A DNA stretch of 14,988 nt from Candidatus Nomurabacteria bacterium. Its GTDB lineage: Bacteria; Patescibacteriota; Minisyncoccia; Phycocordibacterales; PALSA-1337. The translations under genes and the position numbers were made by a program. The stretch covers positions 1 through 14,988 of the forward strand of contig CALRCS010000008.1 of NCBI GenBank assembly GCA_943354625.1, written 5' to 3'. The notes beneath the pieces were generated by a model. The model had not been told where the DNA came from. It searched no databases and saw only the letters and a list, made by a program, of their open reading frames with translations. The first letter of the stretch is position 1. Each line of letters begins with the position of its first letter. Positions 5,924 through 13,916 of the stretch are shown here, piece by piece.

Positions 5924-6040
5924 TTAACCTTGTCTTTGTTTATGTCTAGGATTAGCTTTGCAAATAACGTAAACATAGCCCTTTCTTCGGACTACTGAGC
6001 ACTTCGGACATATTTTTTTCACAGATGCTTTTACCTTCAT
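5924..6040 (-). CDS. rpmJ: Ribosomal protein L36 (zinc-ribbon form)
   Basis: A 38-residue protein in the gap between infA and rpsM begins MKVKASVKKICPKC and ends NPRHKQRQG. This is bL36, the smallest large-subunit protein. Cysteines at 11, 14 and 27 and a histidine at 33 (CPKC...C...H) form the C+ zinc site, so the zinc-binding type is retained. Length is the usual 37-38. It lies 27 nt after the infA stop and 14 nt before rpsM, exactly where rpmJ sits in most bacterial operons. Confidence 0.95.
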   Translation of the reverse strand: MKVKASVKKICPKCSVVRRKGYVYVICKANPRHKQRQG

Positions 6041-6067
6041 TTTTATTAAAATTTATCTAATATGTTG

Positions 6068-6319
6068 CTAAAATCTTTTTGTGATTCGTGCTCTACCTCC
6101 GTACTGATCTAATTCAAGTTCGACTTTATCACCAATAAGAACTCTTATACGATGCATTCGCATCTTTCCTGCTAAATACGCAAGTTGTATATCATCCTTA
6201 CCATCAATTTTTACTCGAAACAGTGTGTTTGGCAAAGCTTCTGTGACCAAGCCAAATGCTGTAGTCGTTGCCTTCTGTTTTTGGCTGTTATTGATCTTGG
6301 TATTGATATCGGAATCCAT
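6068..6319 (-). CDS. infA: Translation initiation factor IF-1
   Basis: This 83-residue protein is IF-1, an OB-fold factor that occupies the ribosomal A site during initiation. The core GLVTEALPNTLFRVKIDG...LAGKMRMHRIRVLIGDKVELELDQYGGRARITKRF matches the family from about residue 23. Model IF-1 is about 72 residues; the first 20 or so residues here (polar, Asn/Lys/Gln-rich) are an extension or a start chosen too far upstream, but no other in-frame ATG lies before the core. It is the first gene of the ribosomal operon and has a promoter directly upstream. The stop is TAG. Confidence 0.95.
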   Translation of the reverse strand: MDSDINTKINNSQKQKATTTAFGLVTEALPNTLFRVKIDGKDDIQLAYLAGKMRMHRIRVLIGDKVELELDQYGGRARITKRF

Positions 6320-6336
6320 TAATTTCGCGTTTATAT

Positions 6337-6366
6337 ATACTACCAGAAGTCTATACTAAAAGTCAA
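6337..6366 (-). promoter_or_regulatory. Promoter of the infA-rpsI operon
   Basis: On the minus strand TTGACT (6361-6366, five of six matches to the -35 consensus) stands 18 bp before TAGTAT (6337-6342), with an overlapping TATATA just downstream. The distance to the infA ATG predicts a leader of roughly 10 nt, longer than at the other promoters in this window. The -35 hexamer overlaps the TGA stop of the upstream gene. Confidence 0.65.
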
Positions 6367-7700
6367 TGCTTGTACTCTATTTTAATCTTTTCTGCTGAAT
6401 TGGGGAATGATCTCATCCAAAATGGGGTAATCAAAGTATGCACACTTGAGATTGATGGATATTTGGCAAATACAAGATTACTATCCTGTAGCTTCACGCC
6501 AATTAGGTCATTTTTGAGCTTTTTCTCATCGAAGACACCAGTCACTACTACCTGTCCTTTTAGTGTAAATATGAGAGGAGTTTCCTTTTTAATTGAAAAA
6601 TCTTTAATATTTGAAATTTTAAACTCAAGTTTTTTATCACCTTCAACAGTATACTCGTCTGATGGGAATTTTCTTATCTCTTTTCCAGCAATATACTTTA
6701 TGAGTGAACTGCTATTGAATATTGCTCCATAAGCACTACCTTTTACTGTTATCTCTGCAGTACTATCATCTTTCATGACCGGTTCAATGCTGGTGTATTC
6801 TACATTATATGCAGTATCGTATAATATATATTCACTAGGAACACTTTGAGTTCTAAGTTTTGTAAGAAGTTGCTCCTTTAGTAAATCCTGCATTAATTTA
6901 ATTTTTTCCTTTTTAGTATCTGCATTTATCACCATTTTATTTCCATAAAATCCACCAGTTATGCTGGTTTTAATTTTTGCGGAGAAGCCACTATATTTGT
7001 CCGTACCTTTATAGCCTGGAATTTTAAATTCTCCTTTAGAATCAGAAATATTCATATTGTAGTTATCACCAGGCTGGTCTGCTACTACAGCAACAGATAT
7101 ACTCCCAGCTGTGGTTTTCTTTCCAGGAACGTTTACTGTTGTTGAAGTTCTATATATCAAACCATTTGGACTCGAAAGTCTAGTTCCTGCAACAAGGATT
7201 TGTGGACTTGCACTATAGTTATTATAAATAACGACACTTCCTCTTGCTTTTGTTTGTATAAGGGGACCTTTTACTGCAGGGATTGTCTGGGTCAAGGCAT
7301 CGGATACCACAACTGTGTCATAACCAATGTCTTCATTATCAGAATCTACTGCGATATTGTTATTTGTGCTTTTCTTTGCTGTATATGTACCATTTACGTC
7401 AACATTTACCACTTTTGATGTGACGGTAATCATAGCTTTTGAATATGAAAGTGAAAGTGCAATACCGATAACAGCAATAGAGATAAAAATAATAATAAAA
7501 CTAATCAAGTATTTGTATGATCCATTATTATTTTGATTATCTTTTTCTATATGTACTACCTTTTTTGGTCTCGCGGTGACTTTCGGTATTTCTTCATCTG
7601 GAGTATCAACTATTATTTTTCGGATAGCACGTCTCTCACTTGGCAAAATATCTTGCACTATTTTCTTCGTACTATTTCTTTCTAGTTTTTTTATTGCCAT
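6363..7700 (-). CDS. Baseplate J-like membrane protein
   Basis: This 445-residue protein has a basic cytoplasmic head (residues 1-62), one transmembrane helix (about 63-86, YLISFIIIFISIAVIGIALSL) and a large beta-rich, Ser/Thr/Asn-rich extracytoplasmic domain. The middle part, with VVIYNNYSASPQILVAGTRLSSPNGLIYRTSTTVNVPG followed by VVADQPGDNYN, resembles the jelly-roll segment that causes CPR proteins of this type to be annotated as baseplate J-like. The family name does not prove a phage-tail role. It follows the PilM-like gene at 7725-8852, overlapping its promoter only, and precedes infA. A membrane protein next to a PilM-fold protein recalls PilM-PilN, but no PilN helix pattern is seen. 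Its stop is TGA. Confidence 0.7.
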   Translation of the reverse strand: MAIKKLERNSTKKIVQDILPSERRAIRKIIVDTPDEEIPKVTARPKKVVHIEKDNQNNNGSYKYLISFIIIFISIAVIGIALSLSYSKAMITVTSKVVNVDVNGTYTAKKSTNNNIAVDSDNEDIGYDTVVVSDALTQTIPAVKGPLIQTKARGSVVIYNNYSASPQILVAGTRLSSPNGLIYRTSTTVNVPGKKTTAGSISVAVVADQPGDNYNMNISDSKGEFKIPGYKGTDKYSGFSAKIKTSITGGFYGNKMVINADTKKEKIKLMQDLLKEQLLTKLRTQSVPSEYILYDTAYNVEYTSIEPVMKDDSTAEITVKGSAYGAIFNSSSLIKYIAGKEIRKFPSDEYTVEGDKKLEFKISNIKDFSIKKETPLIFTLKGQVVVTGVFDEKKLKNDLIGVKLQDSNLVFAKYPSISSVHTLITPFWMRSFPNSAEKIKIEYKH

Positions 7701-7711
7701 TCTTTTTATTT

Positions 7712-7720
7712 ATTATATCA
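7712..7720 (-). promoter_or_regulatory. Extended -10 promoter for the baseplate J-like gene
   Basis: TG-A-TATAAT on the minus strand lies 11 nt before the ATG at 7700, with only an A-rich leader (AAAAAGA) between. No -35 consensus is seen. It overlaps the 3' end region of the upstream gene, so transcription may also come through from 8852. Confidence 0.45.
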
Positions 7721-7724
7721 TAAC

Positions 7725-8852
7725 TTATGATATTTTTTTTAGTGCAAATACATACATTTTTATCATATTACTTTTAGCAGATCCTTTTTCGAATATAATA
7801 TCGTCTCCAAAGTCAATCTGATCAAAGGGTTCTATATTAAAATTGAACACATTTTTTAATGCTAAAGCTTGTTTAAAAAGGTCAAAGTGACTATGCGCTG
7901 ATAAATATACAGATCTTGGAACATTTGTAATATCAAAAATATTTTCAAATGATTTTATAAAAAGATCGCTCCATTCATTTATAAGTGGCTCTACAATGTT
8001 ATTTGTATCAATTTTCTCTTGATTTATCAATTTATCACCTTGAAATAATGAGAGTAAGGAATCACTAGATTCAACACTCTCACCTGACTTCTGAGCCATT
8101 TTCCTAAGTAGTGTGGCTATTCCAAATGGAAATGATGATATATGTTTACAAAGTCCATTTTTAACTATTATCATATCTGTTAGCTCATTGTGAATGTGAA
8201 TGTATATAAATTCACTTTTATCATCCAATACTTCTCTCAAGGCTTCGTATTGCAATAATAATGCTGAATGGAAGGTATGATTCTTTATATGTATATGTCT
8301 ACTAACGGCTACTTGCACCTTATCTAGAAAATTACTCATACTAAAAGATGTGGATATTGAGACTTCGAGTAAATGAGCTTTTTTCTCTTCAAAAGCACTT
8401 GTTGGATAACCGTTTAATTTTATTTCAAATATTTTTTGTTCAATAGCTTTTGTACCATTAACAGCTGTTTCGTTTTTTAATTCATCGTTGATAATTTCAG
8501 ATATTATATCTGAATCAATTTTAGTTTCTTTTTCATAATCCACTTTTACTGTCTTAAGTTTTGAAAAAATCCAAGGAGAAGAAAGTATGTAGTTAATATT
8601 TAAAATAGGCATTCCTTGAGATTCCTTTACCAAGTGCTCTATTACATCAGAAATTAGCTTAATATTCTTTTTAATTAATTGTTCGGATTTAGTAATCGTA
8701 TTTTTATTCAAATATGATTTGGTGACAACAGAAATAATGTGTTTTTTGCCATCATTTCCTTCATAATACAATGCACCGCGGACCAGACTACTCTGAATAT
8801 CCACAACTATACTTAGATCACCCATTTTATTATTAGAAAAAAGCGAAAACAT
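7725..8852 (-). CDS. Actin-fold protein, PilM/FtsA-like, degenerate
   Basis: This 375-residue protein has the layout of actin-like PilM/FtsA ATPases. The first strand-turn-strand (SIVVDIQSSLVRGALYYEG, residues 14-32) corresponds to phosphate-1, with a long two-domain body after it. The region FIYIHIHNELTDMIIVKNG (215-233) is where phosphate-2 should be, and SVYLSAHSHFDLFKQAL (314-330) is where the adenosine motif should be. Neither has the usual glycines: DIQ replaces DIG, and there is no GG. Nucleotide binding may therefore be weak or lost. M1 is preferred over M10 because a -10 element stands 9 nt before it. The neighbouring membrane protein suggests a cytoplasmic partner of an envelope complex. 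Family assignment is moderate. Confidence 0.6.
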   Translation of the reverse strand: MFSLFSNNKMGDLSIVVDIQSSLVRGALYYEGNDGKKHIISVVTKSYLNKNTITKSEQLIKKNIKLISDVIEHLVKESQGMPILNINYILSSPWIFSKLKTVKVDYEKETKIDSDIISEIINDELKNETAVNGTKAIEQKIFEIKLNGYPTSAFEEKKAHLLEVSISTSFSMSNFLDKVQVAVSRHIHIKNHTFHSALLLQYEALREVLDDKSEFIYIHIHNELTDMIIVKNGLCKHISSFPFGIATLLRKMAQKSGESVESSDSLLSLFQGDKLINQEKIDTNNIVEPLINEWSDLFIKSFENIFDITNVPRSVYLSAHSHFDLFKQALALKNVFNFNIEPFDQIDFGDDIIFEKGSAKSNMIKMYVFALKKIS

Positions 8853-8861
8853 AATGGAGTT

Positions 8862-8870
8862 ATTATAACA
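8862..8870 (-). promoter_or_regulatory. Extended -10 promoter for the PilM-like gene
   Basis: TG-T-TATAAT on the minus strand lies in the 27-base gap after alaS, 9 nt before the ATG at 8852. This predicts a leader of about 2-3 nt, and there is no Shine-Dalgarno. Confidence 0.5.
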
Positions 8871-8879
8871 TGGAAGTTT

Positions 8880-10664
8880 TTAGTTCAATACTGCTTTTAT
8901 CCTACGTACACCTTGTGAGCTAGCTTCTTCTTTTTGAATCTTAAATACCCATTTACCTTCTGGCCCAGCAAGCTCATTTGTATTTTTCACATGAGGTCCT
9001 CCGCAGAATTCCTTTGAATATGCAGTCTCTAGAGTATCACCAATAAAATATATAGATACAATATCCGCATATTTTTCTCCAAAGAAATGTCTCGCACCTG
9101 TTTTCTCTGCTTCACTACGAGATAGGCTAATAGACTGCACTGGTAGGGCTTTATTAATCTTATCATTTACAATATCCTCCACTTTCTTTTTCTCTTCGTC
9201 AGTCATCTTTTTATCATATGAAAAATCAAAACGAAGTCGCTCGAGTGTTATATTTGAACCCTTTTGACCAATACCTTCACCTAGAACATCATGAAGTGCT
9301 TGATGTAGAAGGTGTGTGGCTGTGTGGTATCTGATTATTTGTGGATCACGGTCATCTGCAAGTCCACCTTTGAACTTTTGTTCAGCTCCAGAGCGGGAAA
9401 GGTCTTGATGTTTTTTAAATTCTTCATTAAATTTCTCAATATCAATATTTATACCTTTTTCTTTCGCCAATTCTAAAGTAAGTTCTAGTGGAAAACCATA
9501 ACTTGAGAAAAGGGTAAATGCATCAGTTCCCTTTTCAAATTCCTTTAATCCTTTTGAAAGGGTCTCTCTAAACTTTATTTCCTCGTCCGTTAAAACTTTT
9601 TTGACTAAAGTATCCTGAATTTCTATGTATATATTTTCGTAAATTTTTTGAACACTTTCAATAACTGGTACAAGGCTAGAAATGACTAATTTATCAGAAT
9701 GTCTAACGGCACGTCGGATCAGTTTTCGTAAAACATATCCGCGGTCAGTATTTGAAGGCAAAACGCCTTCCCCAATAAGGAAAATAGAAGCGCGTATATG
9801 ATCTGAGACAATTCTGGCAGAAACTAGATCCCAATTCTTTGAGAGCTCTTTTATTTTATCCATAACTGGCTTTAGTAAATCCGTATCATATACATTATCG
9901 ACACCCTGAAGGGTCATAGCGAGTCTTTCTAGTCCTGCACCTGTATCTACTGATGGTTTTGGAAGTTTGCCAATTATTTTTCCATTCTTTTTTTCATATT
10001 GCATAAATACATTATTCCAGATTTCTACGACTTCGCGATTATCATCGGCTTCTACGTATTCGGTATGAGTAAGTCCTCTCCCTTTAAATGTATTTGAGAC
10101 ATCATAAAACATCTCAGTATCTGGACCACAAGGGCCGTTTTCTCCAGCTTCCCACCAATTGTTTTTTGCAGGTAAATAGTATATTCTTTCCCCTTCTATT
10201 TTGTTTTTCTTAAAAATCTCTTTCCAAATATTTGCAGCCTCTTCATCTCTTGGAGCATTTGCATCTCCTTCAAAAACTGTAACGTATAGCCTGTTTGGAT
10301 CCATTCCCAATCCTTCGTCTTTATCAGTTAAAAATTCATAACTCCAGTTTATTGCCTCCTCTTTAAAGTAATCACCGAGTGACCAGTTTCCAAGCATTTC
10401 AAAAAAAGTTGCATGAGTCTTATCACCTATGTCATCAATATCAACAGTTCTCAGTACCTTCTGCACATCTACAAGTCTAGTGCCTTCTGGGTGGGGTTTT
10501 CCAAGAAGATATGGAATGAGAGGTTGCATACCAGCTGAAATAAAGAGGGTGGAATTTGTAATTCCCTTTTCATCAGTAGTAATAAGAGATGAAGATGGGA
10601 TAATAGCATGCTCTCTTTTAGCAAAAAAGTTTAGGAATCTTGTACGTATTTCTATTGATGTCAT
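8880..10664 (-). CDS. alaS: Alanyl-tRNA synthetase, minimal form
   Basis: This 594-residue enzyme charges tRNA-Ala. The class II catalytic core is clear (MQPLIPYLLGKPHPEGTRLVDVQKVLR at about 46-72; ATFFEMLGNWSLGDYFK at 85-101; GAGLERLAM at 242-250). The tRNA-recognition helices follow, and then a complete editing domain with HTATHLLH (447-454) and CGGPH (554-558), the zinc-coordinating HxxxH/CxxxH residues that clear mischarged Ser and Gly. The protein stops at GVRRIKAVLN, just past the editing domain. The DHHA1/C-Ala region of the roughly 875-residue bacterial enzyme is absent, and no continuation follows in the DNA. A leaderless-type promoter precedes the ATG. Confidence 0.96.
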   Translation of the reverse strand: MTSIEIRTRFLNFFAKREHAIIPSSSLITTDEKGITNSTLFISAGMQPLIPYLLGKPHPEGTRLVDVQKVLRTVDIDDIGDKTHATFFEMLGNWSLGDYFKEEAINWSYEFLTDKDEGLGMDPNRLYVTVFEGDANAPRDEEAANIWKEIFKKNKIEGERIYYLPAKNNWWEAGENGPCGPDTEMFYDVSNTFKGRGLTHTEYVEADDNREVVEIWNNVFMQYEKKNGKIIGKLPKPSVDTGAGLERLAMTLQGVDNVYDTDLLKPVMDKIKELSKNWDLVSARIVSDHIRASIFLIGEGVLPSNTDRGYVLRKLIRRAVRHSDKLVISSLVPVIESVQKIYENIYIEIQDTLVKKVLTDEEIKFRETLSKGLKEFEKGTDAFTLFSSYGFPLELTLELAKEKGINIDIEKFNEEFKKHQDLSRSGAEQKFKGGLADDRDPQIIRYHTATHLLHQALHDVLGEGIGQKGSNITLERLRFDFSYDKKMTDEEKKKVEDIVNDKINKALPVQSISLSRSEAEKTGARHFFGEKYADIVSIYFIGDTLETAYSKEFCGGPHVKNTNELAGPEGKWVFKIQKEEASSQGVRRIKAVLN

Positions 10665-10670
10665 GAGGAA

Positions 10671-10679
10671 AGTTTAGCA
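10671..10679 (-). promoter_or_regulatory. Extended -10 promoter for alaS
   Basis: TG-C-TAAACT on the minus strand has exactly 6 nt (TTCCTC) before the alaS ATG. No -35 consensus and no Shine-Dalgarno are seen. The spacing matches that at 246, 306 and 13384. Confidence 0.5.
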
Positions 10680-10716
10680 TAAATCTGATTAGAAATTAAG
10701 TCTTGAAAAATCTATC

Positions 10717-12516
10717 TTATTTTTTACTGATAATCCACTTTTTATATTTTTCAGCCATATTCTCAAAACCCTCTGCACTATCTGTAATTTTTTCTTCACC
10801 ATGGACCATTGTTATGTGAGCATTTAGCTTTATATGTTTTTTATATTGAGGAACCTTAGCCAAACGTGCTACTCTCTGCTTTGTAATCTTAATGATTTTA
10901 TCAATTGGTCTAGTTACGCTTTTTATAAAGGCATTTGCACTTAGTTTTTTACCAGTTGCGATTTTTATGAACTGCCCAGATTTATAGAGCGAACCCAATT
11001 TCCAGACTTTTGTCATTTCTTGTCCCACTTTTGGATTATCAACTATATAGCCATATTTTTTATAAAAATAATCTCTCCACTGACAAACTCCAAGCTCCGC
11101 TAATCCATAGCCATGGTAATAGGCTGAACTTTCCCATGAATAAATATGTGGCACATTTAAGATTGAAATAGAATCTTCTGAATAATCAAAATATTTTTTA
11201 TTAACCTTTCGAGCTGTCTCTAAAACAAATTCTTCTGTAAGATTTTTGCATTCATAGATTTGCTTTTCAAAATCAATTACAAAGTTAATATGCATCATTT
11301 CCAGTGGTAGTAGCGGATATAATGCTTTTAATTTTCTTTCATATATATCAAAGGGGTAAGCTTCATTATTTGCATTTTTTGCATAACGTACTCTCCATTC
11401 TACAGAACTAGAAATACTATCCATGAACATACTATGAGTTTCTGCCCATGAGACTGTTGAGGGTGGGTACTCAGTATTAATACAAGCATCTTTCTGAATA
11501 GAGTTAAGGCGGTCAGCAGCATGACCAGCTTCGTGAAAAACAGTATTTATACCAAGTATCCCAGAACCAATCTGACTAGGAATTGCAGTAGATGTGAAAT
11601 TGCTCGAGCCAGGCTTCATCTTTCCCTTTTTATCGTAATGAACAATTTCTGGATAATGACAAAAACCATTATCCCATTTACCTTTTCTATCAAGTAAATC
11701 GAGTTTTAGTTTCCCACCTCTATAATCTATTCCTAAAGCAGAAAAAGATCGACCCCAAAGATCTATAACATTTTCAAACTGGAAAAAAGGATCCTCTTCT
11801 TTTGTAAAATCACCAGTCATCATGTACCCAAAATTCCAAGGTTTACGCAGACCTGGTTTGCTATTTTCCAAATCTCGAATGTTTTTGAAAGCATATTTTG
11901 TCTTTTCGTAAATTTTATCAAAAATAGAAAAAAGTTGATTTTTTGTTATTCCTTCATCAAGATGAATTTTATAATCATAAAAATCAGCGTAACCTAAAAT
12001 CCTTGCGTACTCATTTCTATACTTAATAACTTCAACATAGTCTGCTAATGTTTCTAGTGGGAGTTTTTCTACAGCCTCAAAACACGCTTTTCTAATAGTT
12101 TCATCAGGATGGGTTCGCATCATTGTTCGCATTTTATTACGTGATGCTTCAACAAATTCCCCATTAAATAGATAACCCTCCTTTCGTGTGGCGTGAACTT
12201 TCAACATTCTTTCTTCGATTTCGGTAACTTTTTTACGAATAGGAATAGCTTCATCAGGAATCTGAAAAAGGCTAAAAAAATTATCCCAAATTTGTAATCG
12301 ACGTTTTATTTCACCTTTTGATTTTTTAATGTATCCTTCAACCTCATTTTTTAAATTTTTGTCTGATCGAAAAGCATCACGTGCAATCTCCCCTTTATTC
12401 ATTCTTACTCCATCCTTAGTAATTCCCATTCTAAAATCCCAAAATGCTTCTTCATACTCGGAATGAAGTTTTATGTATCTTTCGTTTAGATAGTTGAGGA
12501 AGGATATGGACGTCAT
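10717..12516 (-). CDS. M3-family zinc oligopeptidase
   Basis: This 599-residue protein fits peptidase family M3 (thimet oligopeptidase/oligoendopeptidase F), cytoplasmic enzymes that cut short peptides inside a closed helical channel. The catalytic motif is HEAGH at residues 328-332 within NTVFHEAGHAAD, and the third zinc ligand is probably Glu359 in SWAETHSMFMD, about 27 residues on. The remainder is mostly helical, as expected, and the length is typical. No signal peptide is present. It starts 25 nt after the nuclease-fusion gene at 12542, so the two are likely one transcript, with an A-rich leader and only a weak AAAGAAA before the ATG. PepF is possible, but the subtype cannot be fixed. 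Confidence 0.85.
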   Translation of the reverse strand: MTSISFLNYLNERYIKLHSEYEEAFWDFRMGITKDGVRMNKGEIARDAFRSDKNLKNEVEGYIKKSKGEIKRRLQIWDNFFSLFQIPDEAIPIRKKVTEIEERMLKVHATRKEGYLFNGEFVEASRNKMRTMMRTHPDETIRKACFEAVEKLPLETLADYVEVIKYRNEYARILGYADFYDYKIHLDEGITKNQLFSIFDKIYEKTKYAFKNIRDLENSKPGLRKPWNFGYMMTGDFTKEEDPFFQFENVIDLWGRSFSALGIDYRGGKLKLDLLDRKGKWDNGFCHYPEIVHYDKKGKMKPGSSNFTSTAIPSQIGSGILGINTVFHEAGHAADRLNSIQKDACINTEYPPSTVSWAETHSMFMDSISSSVEWRVRYAKNANNEAYPFDIYERKLKALYPLLPLEMMHINFVIDFEKQIYECKNLTEEFVLETARKVNKKYFDYSEDSISILNVPHIYSWESSAYYHGYGLAELGVCQWRDYFYKKYGYIVDNPKVGQEMTKVWKLGSLYKSGQFIKIATGKKLSANAFIKSVTRPIDKIIKITKQRVARLAKVPQYKKHIKLNAHITMVHGEEKITDSAEGFENMAEKYKKWIISKK

Positions 12517-12541
12517 TTTCTTTGTAATTATTTATATTTTT

Positions 12542-13384
12542 TTACTTTATTCCACAAACCTCCTTTATTTCAGCAATCACACTATCAGTTTCTGGTGATT
12601 TCATTCCGATTTCTTCTAGAATACTAGGTTTATATAGTATGTCTGTACAGAGAATCACGCCTTTTGAAAGTAATGATTTCTTCATAATATTTGAAAGTGA
12701 GTCTAGGCATGTAAATGGGTGTAGGTGAAGCTCTTCGATAATATCATGAAGATTACCCTTTTCTGGATAGTTCCAGCCAAGCATTTTTACGTGATTACAC
12801 TCGCCGTATTTGATGGCTTGATCTGTAAATTTTGTATTGGTTACAAGCCAACCTTCTGTAAGATGCCTCTTTATATTTCCATAATCAAACATGGTTCCAC
12901 TTATATCATCAAAACGAGCTTTTATGTATAGGACTACCTTGAGATCAGATTTCATGGCTAGCTCATTATGGAATTTGGCTTCTACCATGATTAGTTTGTC
13001 TTTATTCCATGCAACAACGTCAACTTCATGTGGTACACAAACCCCAAGCACGGTTTGGTCAGTCAAAGTTTCATATCCCCATGATTCGAAAATTTTTGCT
13101 ACGTATTTTTCAAAAGGAAAACCATCCGGGCCAAGTTCAGAAAGGGCTCTACGAATAGAGTATTTTATGGCAATAGGCATTGAATGTCCCCTAAGAAGTT
13201 TGAATGCTCTAGAATAAATTTCACTAGTTGGCATACCTTCGTACATTTCCTTATTTAAACCTAAAAGTATTTCTTCTATGATCTGTTCATTTCCCCCAGC
13301 ATTTCTTAAGGAGTTAACTAGCTTTGATTTATCAAATAGCTCCTTTGTTCCGTCAGCCTTCGTAATTGATATCATATTATTCAT
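12542..13384 (-). CDS. ATP-cone domain fused to a PD-(D/E)XK nuclease domain
   Basis: Of 280 residues, about 5-88 form an ATP-cone (ITKADGTKELFDKSKLVNSLRNAGG, then MPTSEIYSRAFKLLRG), the nucleotide-sensing module known from ribonucleotide reductases and NrdR. About 89-200 is a restriction-endonuclease-like fold: helix FEKYVAKIFESWGYE with Glu92, then HEVDVVAW with Asp122, and LIMVEAKFH with Glu135 and Lys137, the expected D...ExK catalytic set. The C-terminal part (about 215-280) is helical and ends near a possible helix-hairpin-helix (SILEEIGMKSPETDSVIAEIKEVCG). ATP-cone/nuclease fusions are known among uncharacterised bacterial proteins. A role in DNA repair or defence is inference. No methyltransferase or specificity subunit lies nearby. 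Confidence 0.75.
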   Translation of the reverse strand: MNNMISITKADGTKELFDKSKLVNSLRNAGGNEQIIEEILLGLNKEMYEGMPTSEIYSRAFKLLRGHSMPIAIKYSIRRALSELGPDGFPFEKYVAKIFESWGYETLTDQTVLGVCVPHEVDVVAWNKDKLIMVEAKFHNELAMKSDLKVVLYIKARFDDISGTMFDYGNIKRHLTEGWLVTNTKFTDQAIKYGECNHVKMLGWNYPEKGNLHDIIEELHLHPFTCLDSLSNIMKKSLLSKGVILCTDILYKPSILEEIGMKSPETDSVIAEIKEVCGIK

Positions 13385-13390
13385 GGAAAT

Positions 13391-13399
13391 AGTATATCA
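13391..13399 (-). promoter_or_regulatory. Extended -10 promoter for the ATP-cone nuclease gene
   Basis: TG-A-TATACT on the minus strand is followed by 6 nt (ATTTCC) and the ATG at 13384. It lies in the 78-base divergent region facing the gene at 13463. No strong -35 is seen. Confidence 0.55.
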
Positions 13400-13448
13400 T
13401 AGTGAATTTAATTTGCCTTATTGGGTGTTTGGGTATAGGCTTTTATTT

Positions 13449-13455
13449 GGAAGGA
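13449..13455 (+). promoter_or_regulatory. Strong Shine-Dalgarno before the gene at 13463
   Basis: GGAAGGA stands 7 nt before the ATG at 13463. It is the only good Shine-Dalgarno I find before any gene here, and it fixes this start. A TATAGG at 13434-13439 could be the -10, but its TTGCCT partner (13413-13418) is only 15 bp away. Confidence 0.6.
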
Positions 13456-13462
13456 CAAAACT

Positions 13463-13903
13463 ATGAAATTATCAAAAGAAGAACTAAAGCATCTTGAACA
13501 AAAGGATTTGGTCAACCACACGCTTACGCTTGAGGAAGTCATGATGTTGCACTACAAGAGACATTGTCGAAGGATGTTTCCAATCAACAATACAGTTGCG
13601 ATTGATAATTGGGTTGTGAGTAAAGGTTCTGTGATTGTGATGGAAAATGAGGTTGTAGTGGTTTGTGATCCACTCGATTTTCATCTAGTGCCCCCAACTG
13701 GATCATTGGAAGTTGAAGTGAATAAGGTGGGTGAAGATCAATCAGGACTTTCATCTGGATTTTTACATGGTACTACTTTAATTATTAGTCAGGATAAAGA
13801 GCATACTAGGCACAAAGTGGTTTATTACTTTGATCGTGATAGTCGAGAGTATTCGAATCGAGATGAGATAATCAAAAACCCATCTTATGGATATCGATGG
13901 TGA
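13463..13903 (+). CDS. Hypothetical protein, plus-strand orphan
   Basis: This 146-residue protein is not recognised. The N-terminal 40 or so residues are helical and charged (KLSKEELKHLEQKDL, then LEEVMMLHYKRHCRRMF). The rest is predicted to be beta-rich, with hydrophobic strands (GSVIVMENEVVVVCDP; GTTLIISQD; HKVVYYFDRD) and an aromatic end (SYGYRW). No membrane segment, signal peptide or known catalytic motif is seen. It is the only gene on this strand in the right two-thirds of the window. It has its own Shine-Dalgarno and terminator and looks richer in G than its neighbours, all of which fit an independently acquired unit. It ends at TGA just before a hairpin terminator. Confidence 0.7.
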   Translation: MKLSKEELKHLEQKDLVNHTLTLEEVMMLHYKRHCRRMFPINNTVAIDNWVVSKGSVIVMENEVVVVCDPLDFHLVPPTGSLEVEVNKVGEDQSGLSSGFLHGTTLIISQDKEHTRHKVVYYFDRDSREYSNRDEIIKNPSYGYRW

Positions 13904-13916
13904 GAGAAAAATTACG

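Noticed and set aside
10021..10040. Possible third copy of the palindromic repeat in alaS (TTTCTACGACTTCGCG)
   Set aside because: Only about nine bases match and the sequence is not palindromic. It encodes the conserved REVVEIW region of AlaRS, which explains it.
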